Source: Cohnella candidum (GTDB taxonomy: Bacteria > Bacillota > Bacilli > Paenibacillales > Paenibacillaceae). Taken from it: DNA of 64,000 nt. Made by a program: the position numbers and the translations under genes. The stretch lies in NCBI RefSeq assembly GCF_003713065.1, contig NZ_CP033433.1:3907001-3971000 (forward strand). The letters are read 5' to 3'. The notes under the pieces were generated by a model. The model did no database searches. It was not told where the DNA came from and saw nothing but the letters and a program-made list of their open reading frames with translations. Position 1 is the first letter of the stretch; each line of letters starts with the position of its first letter. Shown here in pieces: positions 8,076-16,094 of the stretch.

Positions 8076-8093
8076 TTCCCGACCGGCCGGGAA
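8076..8093. promoter_or_regulatory. Palindromic operator candidate 2 (TTCCCG-N6-CGGGAA)
   Basis: TTCCCG (8076-8081), ACCGGC, CGGGAA (8088-8093). It covers the place where a -35 box would sit for the extended -10 at 8102-8110. Its centre is about 73 bp (seven helical turns) from that of candidate 1. Confidence 0.5.
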
Positions 8094-8101
8094 CGCGGCC
8101 G

Positions 8102-8110
8102 TGCTATACT
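8102..8110 (+). promoter_or_regulatory. Extended -10 promoter element of the kinase/regulator operon
   Basis: TGCTATACT is an extended -10 (TGN plus TATACT, five of six). No good -35 is seen; that position is occupied by a palindrome, which fits an activator-dependent promoter. Confidence 0.5.
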
Positions 8111-8158
8111 GGTCTCAACTTTACCTATTGGATGGATAAGGAAGGGACCGCAACCCCG

Positions 8159-10228
8159 ATGGATTCGACGACCACACGGCTCCGAACGGCCGCGCTTGCC
8201 GGCATGCACGCGCTTTGGTGGGCTTTGGCCCTTCTCTCCGCCGTCGTTTCGATCTATAACCACGCCCTCGGTTTCGATGCGTATGCCGCCCCTTGCTCCA
8301 ACGACGGCTGCTTCAGCTTCTTTCAGATGAACGAGGCCCAATTCAACCGTTTGTCCTTGCTCGGGATTGATCCCGGCCTGTACAATGCGCTCACTTTCGT
8401 CTTGCTCACCGTCCAGAACCTGTCGTCGTGGGCGGTCGGAATCCTGTTGTACCGTTATGGCTGGAAGGATTTCTATTGTCTAACCGCGTCGCTGATGCTC
8501 ATCGTGACGGGGACGATTTTCAACGTGGACGATCCGCTGTTCGCCGATTACCCGAGGTTAATGGACGGCTTCCTTTTCCTCAATGTCATCGGCTCCCTCT
8601 ATCTTTTCTTCCTGTTTCTCCTGCCTTACGGGAGGTTCGTGCCCCGCTGGACCGCGGTGCCGGCATTGCTGTGGCTGGCAGGCGTCGTTTTCGGATATTT
8701 GCTGCCCGACAATCCATATTTGAACAGCATGAATTGGAACCCGATCCTGCGGCTTATCTACGTCAACGCCGTTCATCTGCTCGTCGTTGGCGTTCAAATC
8801 GCGCGCTCCCGGAAGGAGAGCTCCCCCGAGCGACGGCGCCAAATCCGTTGGTTCGCCGTTGGGATGCTGGCCTATATGGCCGGCGGGACCGCGTCGTTGT
8901 TTCCGGCCGTGGGCTCGGAAGGCATCTTTAAGCTGCTGATGCACCTGGTTCTCTATTCCGGGTTGTTTCTTCTCCCGTTCTCGATCGGGCTGATGGCGTT
9001 CGAACAGCGTATCCGGCGCATGTCCAAAGCGTTCAACCGCGCGCTCGTCTATGTCGCTCTCAGTATCATGATGGTCATGGCGTATGCTTTGCTCGTCGGA
9101 GGGCTCGGCCTGCTGTTCCGGGGAAGGGTGAACGACATGATCTCGCTGCTGTCCGCCGGCTTCGTCGCCGTCCTGTTCCAGCCGCTGCGGAGTCAGGCGC
9201 AAACCGCCGTCAACCGTCTCGTCTACGGGGACCGGGAAGATCCCCATCAGCTTCTGTCCGGTCTGACGAAACGGCTGGAAGGCGCCCTCACCCACCACTC
9301 GCTTCTGCCCGCCGTCGCGGAGACGATCGCCCAAGCGCTTCGCATTCCCTATGCAGCCGTCGAAGTCGATTTCGGCAACGGAGACGAAAGGATAGCGGCT
9401 TATGGCACGCCCGGGGAAAGCGAAAGCGCCATCCCGCTTGATGTGCAAGGCGAACGAGTCGGGAGGCTTGTGCTCGGGATAGAAGAGCCGCGCGCGGCCT
9501 GGCCGCCGGGACGCCAAACTGCGCTGGACGACTTGATCCGCCAGGTCAGCATCGCCGTGCAATCGGTCCGCCTGACGGAAGAGCTTCACCGTTCGCGGGA
9601 GCGGATCGTCATCGCGCGGGAGGAGGAGCGCCGACGGCTGCGGCGGGACCTGCACGACGGGCTCGGCTCCAGCCTGGCCAGCATGATGCTGAGGCTGGAC
9701 GAGGCGCGCCAGCAGCACGGGCGCGAGCCCGCCCAATCGCTGCAGGCGATCGTGACGGTGCAGGCGCAAATGGGCGCGGCGCTCGATGATATCCGCAGGC
9801 TGGTCTACCAGCTGCGCCCTCCGGTGCTCGACGAATTGGGGCTCCGGTTCGCTCTGCGCGAGCTGGCCCTTCAGTTTCAGGATCCTTCCCTCGAAATCCG
9901 GTTGGACGACGCTTCGATCCCGAGCGAGCTGCCGGCCGCCGCCGAGGTCGCGGTTTACCGCATCGTGCAGGAAGCGCTGACGAATGTCGTCCGCCATTCC
10001 GGCGCGAAGATTTGCCGGATACGCGCTTGGGAAGAAGACGGCGAATTGCGGCTGACGGTCGAAGACGACGGCATCGGCATGGCCGAGCGAAACAAATCGG
10101 GCGTCGGCGTGAGGTCCATGAAGGAACGGGCGGAGGAACTGGGCGGGCACTGCGCGTGGGATTCTGAAATCGGCGGCGGAACCCGGATAAGGGTTGAATT
10201 GCCGTTGGCGGGAGGAAGATCGGCATGA
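8159..10228 (+). CDS. Multi-helix sensor histidine kinase, ComP-like (NarL-type partner)
   Basis: 689 residues from the ATG at 8159, preceded by GGAAGGGA; an in-frame ATG at 8132 is possible. About eight N-terminal transmembrane helices include an exported loop with a Cys pair (PCSNDGC). A segment with VAVLFQPLRSQAQTAVNRLV and YGDREDP is typical of ComP-type kinases, then a GAF-like region (about 385-470), then HisKA_3 (REEERRRLRRDLHDGLG, phospho-His in DLHDG) and HATPase_c (NVVRHSG, VEDDGIGM, GVGVRSMKERAEELGG). It should phosphorylate the regulator encoded next, with which it overlaps by 4 bp. No comQ/comX-like genes are present, so the signal is unknown. Confidence 0.9.
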   Translation: MDSTTTRLRTAALAGMHALWWALALLSAVVSIYNHALGFDAYAAPCSNDGCFSFFQMNEAQFNRLSLLGIDPGLYNALTFVLLTVQNLSSWAVGILLYRYGWKDFYCLTASLMLIVTGTIFNVDDPLFADYPRLMDGFLFLNVIGSLYLFFLFLLPYGRFVPRWTAVPALLWLAGVVFGYLLPDNPYLNSMNWNPILRLIYVNAVHLLVVGVQIARSRKESSPERRRQIRWFAVGMLAYMAGGTASLFPAVGSEGIFKLLMHLVLYSGLFLLPFSIGLMAFEQRIRRMSKAFNRALVYVALSIMMVMAYALLVGGLGLLFRGRVNDMISLLSAGFVAVLFQPLRSQAQTAVNRLVYGDREDPHQLLSGLTKRLEGALTHHSLLPAVAETIAQALRIPYAAVEVDFGNGDERIAAYGTPGESESAIPLDVQGERVGRLVLGIEEPRAAWPPGRQTALDDLIRQVSIAVQSVRLTEELHRSRERIVIAREEERRRLRRDLHDGLGSSLASMMLRLDEARQQHGREPAQSLQAIVTVQAQMGAALDDIRRLVYQLRPPVLDELGLRFALRELALQFQDPSLEIRLDDASIPSELPAAAEVAVYRIVQEALTNVVRHSGAKICRIRAWEEDGELRLTVEDDGIGMAERNKSGVGVRSMKERAEELGGHCAWDSEIGGGTRIRVELPLAGGRSA

Positions 10229-10902
10229 CGGAACGAAACGACGAGGGAATCGAGAAAACGAGGATTTTGCTGGCCGACGACCATCCAATGTTTTGCGAGG
10301 GGCTCATCGCCTCCTTGAAGACGGTGGACTCCTTCGAAATCGTCGGCCAGGCGGCGGACGGCGCGGAAGCGGTCCGGCTTGCAGAGTCGCTGCAGCCGGA
10401 TTTGGTGCTGATGGACGTGAACATGCCCGGGATGAACGGCATCGAAGCGACCCGGGAAATCATCCGCATGAGCCCGCACATAGGAATCCTGATGCTGACC
10501 ATGTTCGACGACGATTCTTCCGTGTTCGCGGCGATGAAGGCGGGAGCTCGGGGCTATCTGCTCAAAGGTGCCAACAAGGACGAAATCGTCCGCGCGCTGA
10601 ACGTCGTTGCCGGCGGGGACGTCGTTTTCGGCTCTACGATGGCCAGGAAGATCATGTACTATTTCGAAATGATGGGCGGCCGCGCCCCTGCGCATCCGCT
10701 GTTCCCGAACCTGACCGAACGCGAACGTGAAGTGCTGGGCCGGATCGCGTCCGGCCTCGGTAATGCCGAAATCGCACGCAAGCTCGGCTTGTCGCTGAAG
10801 ACGGTGCGCAACCATGTGTCTAACATCCTGAACAAGCTGCAGGTCGCGGACCGCGCCCAGGCCATTCTCCTCGCGAGGGAGGCCGGCTTGGGGGGGCCGT
10901 GA
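10225..10902 (+). CDS. NarL/FixJ-family response regulator
   Basis: 225 residues. An N-terminal receiver has the acidic pair DD in LLADDHPMF, phospho-acceptor Asp in LVLMDVNMPGMNG, and conserved Thr/Lys positions (LTMFDDDS, GYLLKGA). A C-terminal LuxR-type helix-turn-helix follows (LTEREREVLGRIASG, then NAEIARKLGLSLKTVRNHVS). The start ATG overlaps the kinase stop (ATGA). The palindromes at 8002-8093 are the nearest plausible binding sites, implying autoregulation. Confidence 0.95.
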   Translation: MTERNDEGIEKTRILLADDHPMFCEGLIASLKTVDSFEIVGQAADGAEAVRLAESLQPDLVLMDVNMPGMNGIEATREIIRMSPHIGILMLTMFDDDSSVFAAMKAGARGYLLKGANKDEIVRALNVVAGGDVVFGSTMARKIMYYFEMMGGRAPAHPLFPNLTEREREVLGRIASGLGNAEIARKLGLSLKTVRNHVSNILNKLQVADRAQAILLAREAGLGGP

Positions 10903-10924
10903 CTCTGGTTAGGCTCCGGTTAGG

Positions 10925-11584
10925 TTAGGCCTGATGGAGTTCGATATCCCCGCGGTAAACCTGGTATGCAGCGTGGTATTCCATCACCCTCGCCACCTCG
11001 GTGATGAAGTCCTCGCCGTAGCCCGCGCGCCGCAGCAGGTGGAAGCCCATCTCCATGCCCGACGCGATCCCTCCCGCCGTGATGATCCTGCCGCAATCGA
11101 CGACCCGGGCCCGGCTGATCCGGGCGGCGGGCGCGATTTCCGCGAGCCGGTCGATCGGCACTTTCCCCATGCCCGAGGCTTCGAGCCTATCGGGCTCTTT
11201 GCGGTTGGTGGCGGCGAGCCCATCGAGCAGTCCCATCCGGCCGTATACCCACGACCCCGTGCATACGCTTGTCAACAGGCACGATTCCGGCAGAGATTCG
11301 ATAAAGCGGTGAAGGCTGCGGTTGTGCATTTCCTGGCGGGTCCCGAAGCCGCCCGGGATCAGGAAAGCGTCCATGTCCGGCGCGTCCCGGAAGCCGTAAT
11401 TCGGAAGAACGGTAAGCCCCGCCTGCGTCTGGACCGGCCGCATCGCGTCCGCGACCAGGAAGGCGTCGAGCTCCGGATCCAGCCTGCGGGCGACGGAGAA
11501 TACCCCGTACGGCGCGGCGTAGTCGACAATCTCCGCGTCTTTGAATACGTACACGCCTAATCGGAAGCCTGATTTCTTGTTCAT
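10925..11584 (-). CDS. DJ-1/PfpI family protein
   Basis: 219 residues. The fold is that of class I glutamine amidotransferase-like DJ-1/PfpI proteins: the nucleophile elbow is SVCTGSWVYG with Cys, and LIPGGFGTR carries the preceding loop. Members include isonitrile hydratases, deglycases and ThiJ-like regulators; no AraC domain is fused here. The ATG at 11584 is chosen because GGAGGACATCGAAA lies just upstream; an earlier ATG overlaps this site. It is divergent from a LysR gene, which is the likely regulator. Confidence 0.85.
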   Translation of the reverse strand: MNKKSGFRLGVYVFKDAEIVDYAAPYGVFSVARRLDPELDAFLVADAMRPVQTQAGLTVLPNYGFRDAPDMDAFLIPGGFGTRQEMHNRSLHRFIESLPESCLLTSVCTGSWVYGRMGLLDGLAATNRKEPDRLEASGMGKVPIDRLAEIAPAARISRARVVDCGRIITAGGIASGMEMGFHLLRRAGYGEDFITEVARVMEYHAAYQVYRGDIELHQA

Positions 11585-11705
11585 TTTCGATGTCCTCCAT
11601 TCCATGGGATTGGAGATTATGCTATCATCAGCTTACCGATTTGAGAAACGAATGTTTAAAATGGTTGGTATCGCAAAATGAAATGGATGGGCGGCGAGGA
11701 ATCGG

Positions 11706-12593
11706 ATGTTGGATAAATTGGAGGGGCGTTTTTTCGTGACTTTCCTCGCGGTGCTTGAGGAAGGCAGTTTCAGCCAGGCGGCCGATAAGCTCGGCTACGT
11801 GCAATCGACCGTGACCGCGCAAATCCGCCAGTTGGAGCAGACCTGCGGGCAAACGTTGTTCCAGCGCCTGCCGAGGGGCGTCGTCCCGACGGAGGCCGGC
11901 CGGGAGATGGCCGACTATGCCCGCCGTTTCCGCCGGCTGGGAGAAATGCTCGAGGAGCGGATGAGCCGCCTGGAGGAGCCGCGAGGAACGGTCGTTCTTC
12001 GGACGATGGAATCGTTCTGCGTGACCCGTCTCTCCGGGTTTTTGCCCGGTTTTCTCGGCGAATATCCGGAGATCCGCCTTCGCCTCGAGACCGGCTTCCA
12101 ATCCGATATCGTCGACCAAGTCGCGCGGCACGCCGCGGATATCGGCATCGTTCCCCGCGATCCGGGACGGGACGATCTCACATTCGAACCCCTCGTCGAT
12201 GAAAAAATGATCTTCGCGGCCTCCGCCGAGCTTGCGCGCGGCATCGAGGACGAAGGCTGGTCCGCTTTGAACGGCCGCCCCGCGATCGGTTTCGGCCGAA
12301 GCTGCCTCTACCGGGCGGTCGCCGGAAAGCTGCTGGGAGAGCAAGGCGCTCCGGTGCCGGAGGAAACGGAATTTCCGAGCACGGAGCTGATCCGCCAAAT
12401 GGTGGCGGCCGGACACGGCGTGGCTTTCCTTCCCGAAATCGCCGTTCGTGGGGAAATCGCATCCGGGAGGGTCGCGGAAATTCCGATGCCCAGGGAAGTC
12501 CGTTTGACCCACGGCTTGATCACGCGTAAAGACCGGGTGCTGAACGCCCCGGCCCGCGCTTTGCGAAACAAACTGTCGGCTTATTTCGCGTAA
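11706..12593 (+). CDS. LysR-family transcriptional regulator
   Basis: 295 residues. N-terminal winged helix (FFVTFLAVLEEGSFSQAADK, VTAQIRQLEQ) and a C-terminal periplasmic-binding-like effector domain from about 90. It is divergent from the DJ-1 gene, the usual arrangement for a LysR regulator and its target. No effector can be inferred. Its 3' end overlaps the end of the convergent SDR gene by 13 bp. GGCGAGGAATCGG precedes the ATG. Confidence 0.92.
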   Translation: MLDKLEGRFFVTFLAVLEEGSFSQAADKLGYVQSTVTAQIRQLEQTCGQTLFQRLPRGVVPTEAGREMADYARRFRRLGEMLEERMSRLEEPRGTVVLRTMESFCVTRLSGFLPGFLGEYPEIRLRLETGFQSDIVDQVARHAADIGIVPRDPGRDDLTFEPLVDEKMIFAASAELARGIEDEGWSALNGRPAIGFGRSCLYRAVAGKLLGEQGAPVPEETEFPSTELIRQMVAAGHGVAFLPEIAVRGEIASGRVAEIPMPREVRLTHGLITRKDRVLNAPARALRNKLSAYFA

Positions 12594-13465
12594 AACCCTT
12601 GTTCTTCCGCATACCGGCCCCAATGGGGACGGTTGCCGTCCGCGTCGATGATCCCGTAATCGTCGGACAAGCCCCAAGACGAGAAGATCCCGCCGGTGCG
12701 CTGCAGGACGTTCGGATCCGCCGCCAGCGCCGCTATTCCCCTGGCTACGAAGGCCGGCGTTTCGGACATGATGAAATGCGGTTCCAGCTTCACGGCTTCC
12801 TTCCAGTTCTGTTCCGTCACGCCGAAATGGTCCAGCATTTCCTCCGAGCGTAGAAAGCCCGGCGTCACTGAAACCGCGGCCACCCCATGCGGCTTCAATT
12901 CCGCCGCCATGCTCTCAGCCAGATGAATCGCCGATATTTTCGCGAGACTGTAATAGAGGTTGCCGCGGTACCGGTAATCGAAGCCGTCGGTGATTTCTAG
13001 GATCAGTCCGCTTTTTCTTTCGACCATGAGCGGAGCTGCGTAGTAGCTGGCGATCATGTGCGTGTGCACCGCCCGCCGTTGCATCAGCAGCCCGTCTGCA
13101 AGCGAAGATTCCCAAAACGGCGTACCCCACGCGGTTAACTTCTCTCCGCCCCACACGTCGTTGACCAGGATGTCGAGCCGGCCTCCTTGCTCCTCCTTCA
13201 CCCTGCGGAACAGCGCAGCCACTTCTTCCTCCACGGTGTAGTCGACCCTTACGGCGATGCCTTTGCCGCCCCGGACTTCGATGCGCTCGGCCGTCTCTTC
13301 GATCGTTTCCGGACGGTTAAGGTCCGACGGATTGCCGCGCGTGCTGCGTCCCGTGCAGTAGACGGTGGCCCCGGCAGCGCCGAGCTCGACGGCGATCGCC
13401 CTGCCCGCTCCCCGTGTCGCGCCTGCAACGACGGCTACTTTTCCTTCCAAAGGTCTTTCCTTCAT
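12581..13465 (-). CDS. SDR-family oxidoreductase
   Basis: 294 residues, Rossmann fold. The cofactor motif is GATRGAGRAIA, a variant of TGXXXGXG; ARG in CTGRSTRG suggests NADP(H). The active-site Tyr and Lys are in YYSLAK. Length is slightly above the classic 250 residues because of a C-terminal extension ending HWGRYAEEQGFYAK. Substrate unknown. GGGAGGCAACCCAAA precedes the ATG. It is divergent from a WYL-type regulator and shares with it the palindrome at 13515-13537. Confidence 0.9.
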   Translation of the reverse strand: MKERPLEGKVAVVAGATRGAGRAIAVELGAAGATVYCTGRSTRGNPSDLNRPETIEETAERIEVRGGKGIAVRVDYTVEEEVAALFRRVKEEQGGRLDILVNDVWGGEKLTAWGTPFWESSLADGLLMQRRAVHTHMIASYYAAPLMVERKSGLILEITDGFDYRYRGNLYYSLAKISAIHLAESMAAELKPHGVAAVSVTPGFLRSEEMLDHFGVTEQNWKEAVKLEPHFIMSETPAFVARGIAALAADPNVLQRTGGIFSSWGLSDDYGIIDADGNRPHWGRYAEEQGFYAK

Positions 13466-13514
13466 TTTGGGTTGCCTCCCTATGTGGTTTTGACAATCCC
13501 ATCATAAAGTGAGG

Positions 13515-13537
13515 AATATGACAATGTCCGTCATATT
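13515..13537. promoter_or_regulatory. Perfect palindrome between SDR and WYL-regulator genes
   Basis: AATATGAC (13515-13522), seven bases, GTCATATT (13530-13537): eight perfect pairs. On the minus strand a TATGAT -10 lies 17 bases from a weak GGACAT that overlaps the palindrome, so bound protein would block the SDR promoter. It is the natural operator for the divergent WYL regulator. Confidence 0.6.
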
Positions 13538-13582
13538 GGTATGTTAAAATCAAAGCAAACGGAGAAAAAGGAGCGGCGGCGT

Positions 13583-14551
13583 TTGAAAGCGGACCGGCTG
13601 TTATCGATCCTTATGTGGCTGCAGACAAACGGACGGGCGACGGCCAGAGAGCTCGCCGCCCGGCTTGAGGTCTCGGAAAGAACCGTCCACCGCGACATGG
13701 AGACGCTGGGCATGGCGGGCATCCCGGTTGTAGCGGATCGCGGTTACCGCGGCGGTTGGTCGCTGCCGGAAGGATACCGTTCCCGGTTGACCGGGATGAC
13801 GGCGGACGAAATATCTTCGTTGCTGCTGCTCGGCACTTCCAGTGTGGTGAAGGATCTGGGTTTGACCGACAGCGCGCAGGCCGCGTTCCGCAAGCTGCTG
13901 GCGGCGCTGCCCGCATCCGTTCGCGAGAATGCGGAGATCGCCCGCCAGCGGATTCACGTCGACGGAGCCGGTTGGCGCCCGCCCGCGGGTTCTTCCTCCG
14001 CCGACGCCGAGCGCCTTTCCATCATCCAGCAGGCGGTGTGGGAGGAGAGAACGCTTCGGATCCTCTACCGTGCGGTCGTCGCTGATATGGACAAAGAGCG
14101 TGTCGTCGCTCCTTTGGGCTTGGTGGCCAAACAGAGCGTTTGGTATATGATCGCGATCGCGGACGGCGATATGCGCACGTACCGGATTTCCCGGCTGTCC
14201 GCGGTTACGCTGCTCGATGAGCGCTTCGAACGGCCTGACGGGTTCGAGTTGGCGGCATATTGGGAGCAATCGACGGAGCGGTTTCGGGCGACTTTACCGC
14301 GGTATCCCGCTCGGGTGAGGGTGTCCGAAGCCAGGTGGCCCCGTTTTGCGGCAGAAAGGTATGTGTACTTGCAGGGGGAGAGATTGCCGGTGGACGGCTG
14401 GATCGAGGCGGACGTCGAGTTCCATACGCTCGACTCCGCCTGCGGCATCATGCTCAGCTACGGAAAGCACGCGGAAGCGTTGGAGCCGGAAGAGCTGCGG
14501 CTCGCTGTTCGCTCGGAACTTCAAGCGCTTGGCGAGCTCTATGGCATATGA
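13583..14551 (+). CDS. YafY-type regulator: DeoR-like helix-turn-helix plus WYL domain
   Basis: 322 residues from a TTG at 13583; AAAAAGGAG lies nine bases upstream and the resulting N-terminus LKADRLLSILMWLQ is the canonical start of this family. An ATG at 13541 lies next to the palindrome and has no ribosome site. HTH_11 occupies about 5-60 (TARELAARLEVSERTVHRDM), and a WYL domain about 150-230 (IAIADGDMRTYRISR). WYL domains sense small ligands or nucleic acid. It probably controls itself and the divergent SDR gene. Confidence 0.9.
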   Translation: MKADRLLSILMWLQTNGRATARELAARLEVSERTVHRDMETLGMAGIPVVADRGYRGGWSLPEGYRSRLTGMTADEISSLLLLGTSSVVKDLGLTDSAQAAFRKLLAALPASVRENAEIARQRIHVDGAGWRPPAGSSSADAERLSIIQQAVWEERTLRILYRAVVADMDKERVVAPLGLVAKQSVWYMIAIADGDMRTYRISRLSAVTLLDERFERPDGFELAAYWEQSTERFRATLPRYPARVRVSEARWPRFAAERYVYLQGERLPVDGWIEADVEFHTLDSACGIMLSYGKHAEALEPEELRLAVRSELQALGELYGI

Positions 14552-14592
14552 CAAAGGCTGCTTCGGATTTTGTCCCAGTCAGCCTTTTTTTC
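14552..14592 (+). terminator. Weak terminator after the WYL regulator
   Basis: AAGGCTG (14554-14560) pairs with CAGCCTT (14580-14586) around a 19-base loop, followed by seven T. The short stem makes it a weak terminator. Confidence 0.55.
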
Positions 14593-14610
14593 ATACCTCA
14601 GTTACGCGCC

Positions 14611-14763
14611 GTTAGACGGTAAGACCGTCTTCGGTAACGCCAAAGTAACCAAATCCGCTCCGCAAGACGGTGAGAACGTCTTCGGTACTGCCAAAGTAAC
14701 CGAATCTGCTCCACAAGACGGCGAAATCGTCTTCGGTAATGTCAGAGTAACGGAAATCACTCC
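14611..14763. repeat. Tandem hairpin repeat, family A (three units, 51-bp period)
   Basis: Units begin at about 14613, 14664 and 14715. Each has a palindrome: AGACGGT-AAG-ACCGTCT, then AAGACG-N7-CGTCTT twice, each followed by TCGGTA and a conserved flank including GTAAC and CCGCTCC/CTGCTCC. The same family recurs at 43235-43408. It lies between the convergent WYL and PP-loop ATPase genes. A minus-strand reading frame across it encodes 17-residue repeats and is judged spurious. Confidence 0.9.
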
Positions 14764-14879
14764 GGTAACAGCACACGCTCACGCACGCGCGTCCTCCCTT
14801 ACCGGGTTTTTCCCGGCTACAGCACTCTACCACACTCTCACGTCCGCTCTAACCGGGATTTTCCCGGTTACAGCACTCT
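14750..14879. repeat. Tandem hairpin repeat, family B (two good units and one decayed, 51-bp period)
   Basis: ACCGGG-TTTTT-CCCGGCT (14801-14817) and AACCGGGA-TTT-TCCCGGTT (14851-14869) are 51 bp apart and both are followed by ACAGCACTCT. A decayed unit at about 14754-14766 (AACGGA...TCCGGT, then AACAGCAC) is 50-51 bp earlier. Family B also occurs at 43153-43224, there before rather than after family A. Confidence 0.88.
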
Positions 14880-14922
14880 CAGCGCTTGAACATCCTCTCA
14901 AGGGAAGCCCGAGAGGCTTCCC

Positions 14923-15582
14923 TTATCCGTGGTGCTCCAGCCGTTTGGTCGTTTCCAGTTGCAGGACCTCGCCTTTGCGAAACGGAACCGGGCGGCGGAA
15001 AAGCGGCCCGTCGTAGACGAAAGTGTGGTATTCCCCGCCTTCTCCCATCGGGCATACGTTTTCCATGGCGATATCTTCGTAGAAGGACCGGTCCACCTCG
15101 CGCCCCAGCCAATCCTCGGTCAGCGCGCCGTCGCGTACCCGAATGACGACCGCACGGTAGCCCGACTCCACGAAAGTTAGCAGGGCGTCCCGGGTTCCGG
15201 AAGGCTCCATCCACAACGGATACAACGCCTCTAAGCCGGCGGCGGAAGCTGCGCCCGTTCCCCATTCGCGATGCTCCTCCAGGAAGAGATCGCCGAATGC
15301 GACGGCCTCCAACTGATACTTTGCTTTCAATTCCTTAAGTGTCCGAACGTAATCTTCCGTATAGCCGGCGAACGTGCAAGCAATCCACTCGACCGGGAGT
15401 CCGAGCGCGTCCGCTTGTTCCCCGATCCGCTCCGCCCTCTCCCCGTGGCCGAACGTGCGGCCGATGTCGGCCGGCAGCGTCGTCAACAGGCAGGCGACTT
15501 CGTGACCGTCTTTGACGAGACGGTCGAGCGCCATGCAGCTGTCTTTGCCCCCGCTCCAGGAGAGCGCGACTCTCTTTTTCAC
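14923..15582 (-). CDS. Dph6-related PP-loop ATP pyrophosphatase
   Basis: 219 residues from a GTG at 15582, chosen because GGGGGAGGAAGGACGCT lies directly upstream; longer readings contain this ribosome site. The PP-loop is SWSGGKDSCMALDRL, followed by an alpha/beta domain with AFGDLFLEEHREW, as in diphthine-ammonia ligases (Dph6/MJ0570 type). Bacteria do not make diphthamide, so the physiological amidation or adenylation substrate is unknown. Transcribed alone on the minus strand. Confidence 0.85.
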   Translation of the reverse strand: MKKRVALSWSGGKDSCMALDRLVKDGHEVACLLTTLPADIGRTFGHGERAERIGEQADALGLPVEWIACTFAGYTEDYVRTLKELKAKYQLEAVAFGDLFLEEHREWGTGAASAAGLEALYPLWMEPSGTRDALLTFVESGYRAVVIRVRDGALTEDWLGREVDRSFYEDIAMENVCPMGEGGEYHTFVYDGPLFRRPVPFRKGEVLQLETTKRLEHHG

Positions 15583-15702
15583 AGCGTCCTTCCTCCCCCT
15601 AGTCGCCACTTGCAATCATCTTACAACAATTCCGCGCGCCTGGGCCAAGCGCCCGGACGAATCTCCGCTCCCGCCATATCGTAGGAGCAGGAGGTGCGGC
15701 GA

Positions 15703-16041
15703 ATGCCGAATTACCGCATTATCGTCGACTTGTCGGACAGAAGGCTCTACTTGCTGGACGGCGACGCGGTCGTCCGGTCGTTTCCCGTCGGTATCGGACG
15801 CATCGCGGCGGCGACGCCGACCGGCAGGCTGCACATCGTGAACAAATCGCCGAATCCGGGCGGCCCATTCGGGGTCATGTGGATGGGACTTTCCAAGCCG
15901 CATTACGGCATCCACGGCACGAACGACCCGTCATCGATTGGCAAAATGGTGTCCCATGGCTGCATCCGAATGTACAACCAAGACGTTCTGGCGCTCTCCC
16001 GGCTCGTTCCCGTAGGGACGTCGGTCACCATACGCAATTGA
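15703..16041 (+). CDS. L,D-transpeptidase, YkuD catalytic domain only
   Basis: 112 residues; AGGAGGTGCGGCGA precedes the ATG at 15703. The YkuD signature is complete: His71 in GIHGTN and SHGCIRM with catalytic Cys87. The protein has neither signal peptide nor LysM domain, as in several short sporulation-associated homologues of Bacilli. The reaction is 3-3 peptidoglycan cross-linking or protein anchoring, if the protein reaches the cell wall. Confidence 0.88.
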   Translation: MPNYRIIVDLSDRRLYLLDGDAVVRSFPVGIGRIAAATPTGRLHIVNKSPNPGGPFGVMWMGLSKPHYGIHGTNDPSSIGKMVSHGCIRMYNQDVLALSRLVPVGTSVTIRN

Positions 16042-16094
16042 CACCCCGTCCTCCCGGTGTTATGAAGGAGAGGAAGAGACGGGAGGTTGGGATC

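Noticed and set aside
9609-10502. Long minus-strand frame opposite the kinase and regulator genes
   Set aside because: Ser/Arg/Pro-rich shadow of two well-supported genes.
14612-14833. A minus-strand ORF with FGYFGSTEDVLTV-type repeats
   Set aside because: Again a translation of the 51-bp family A array; no ribosome site.
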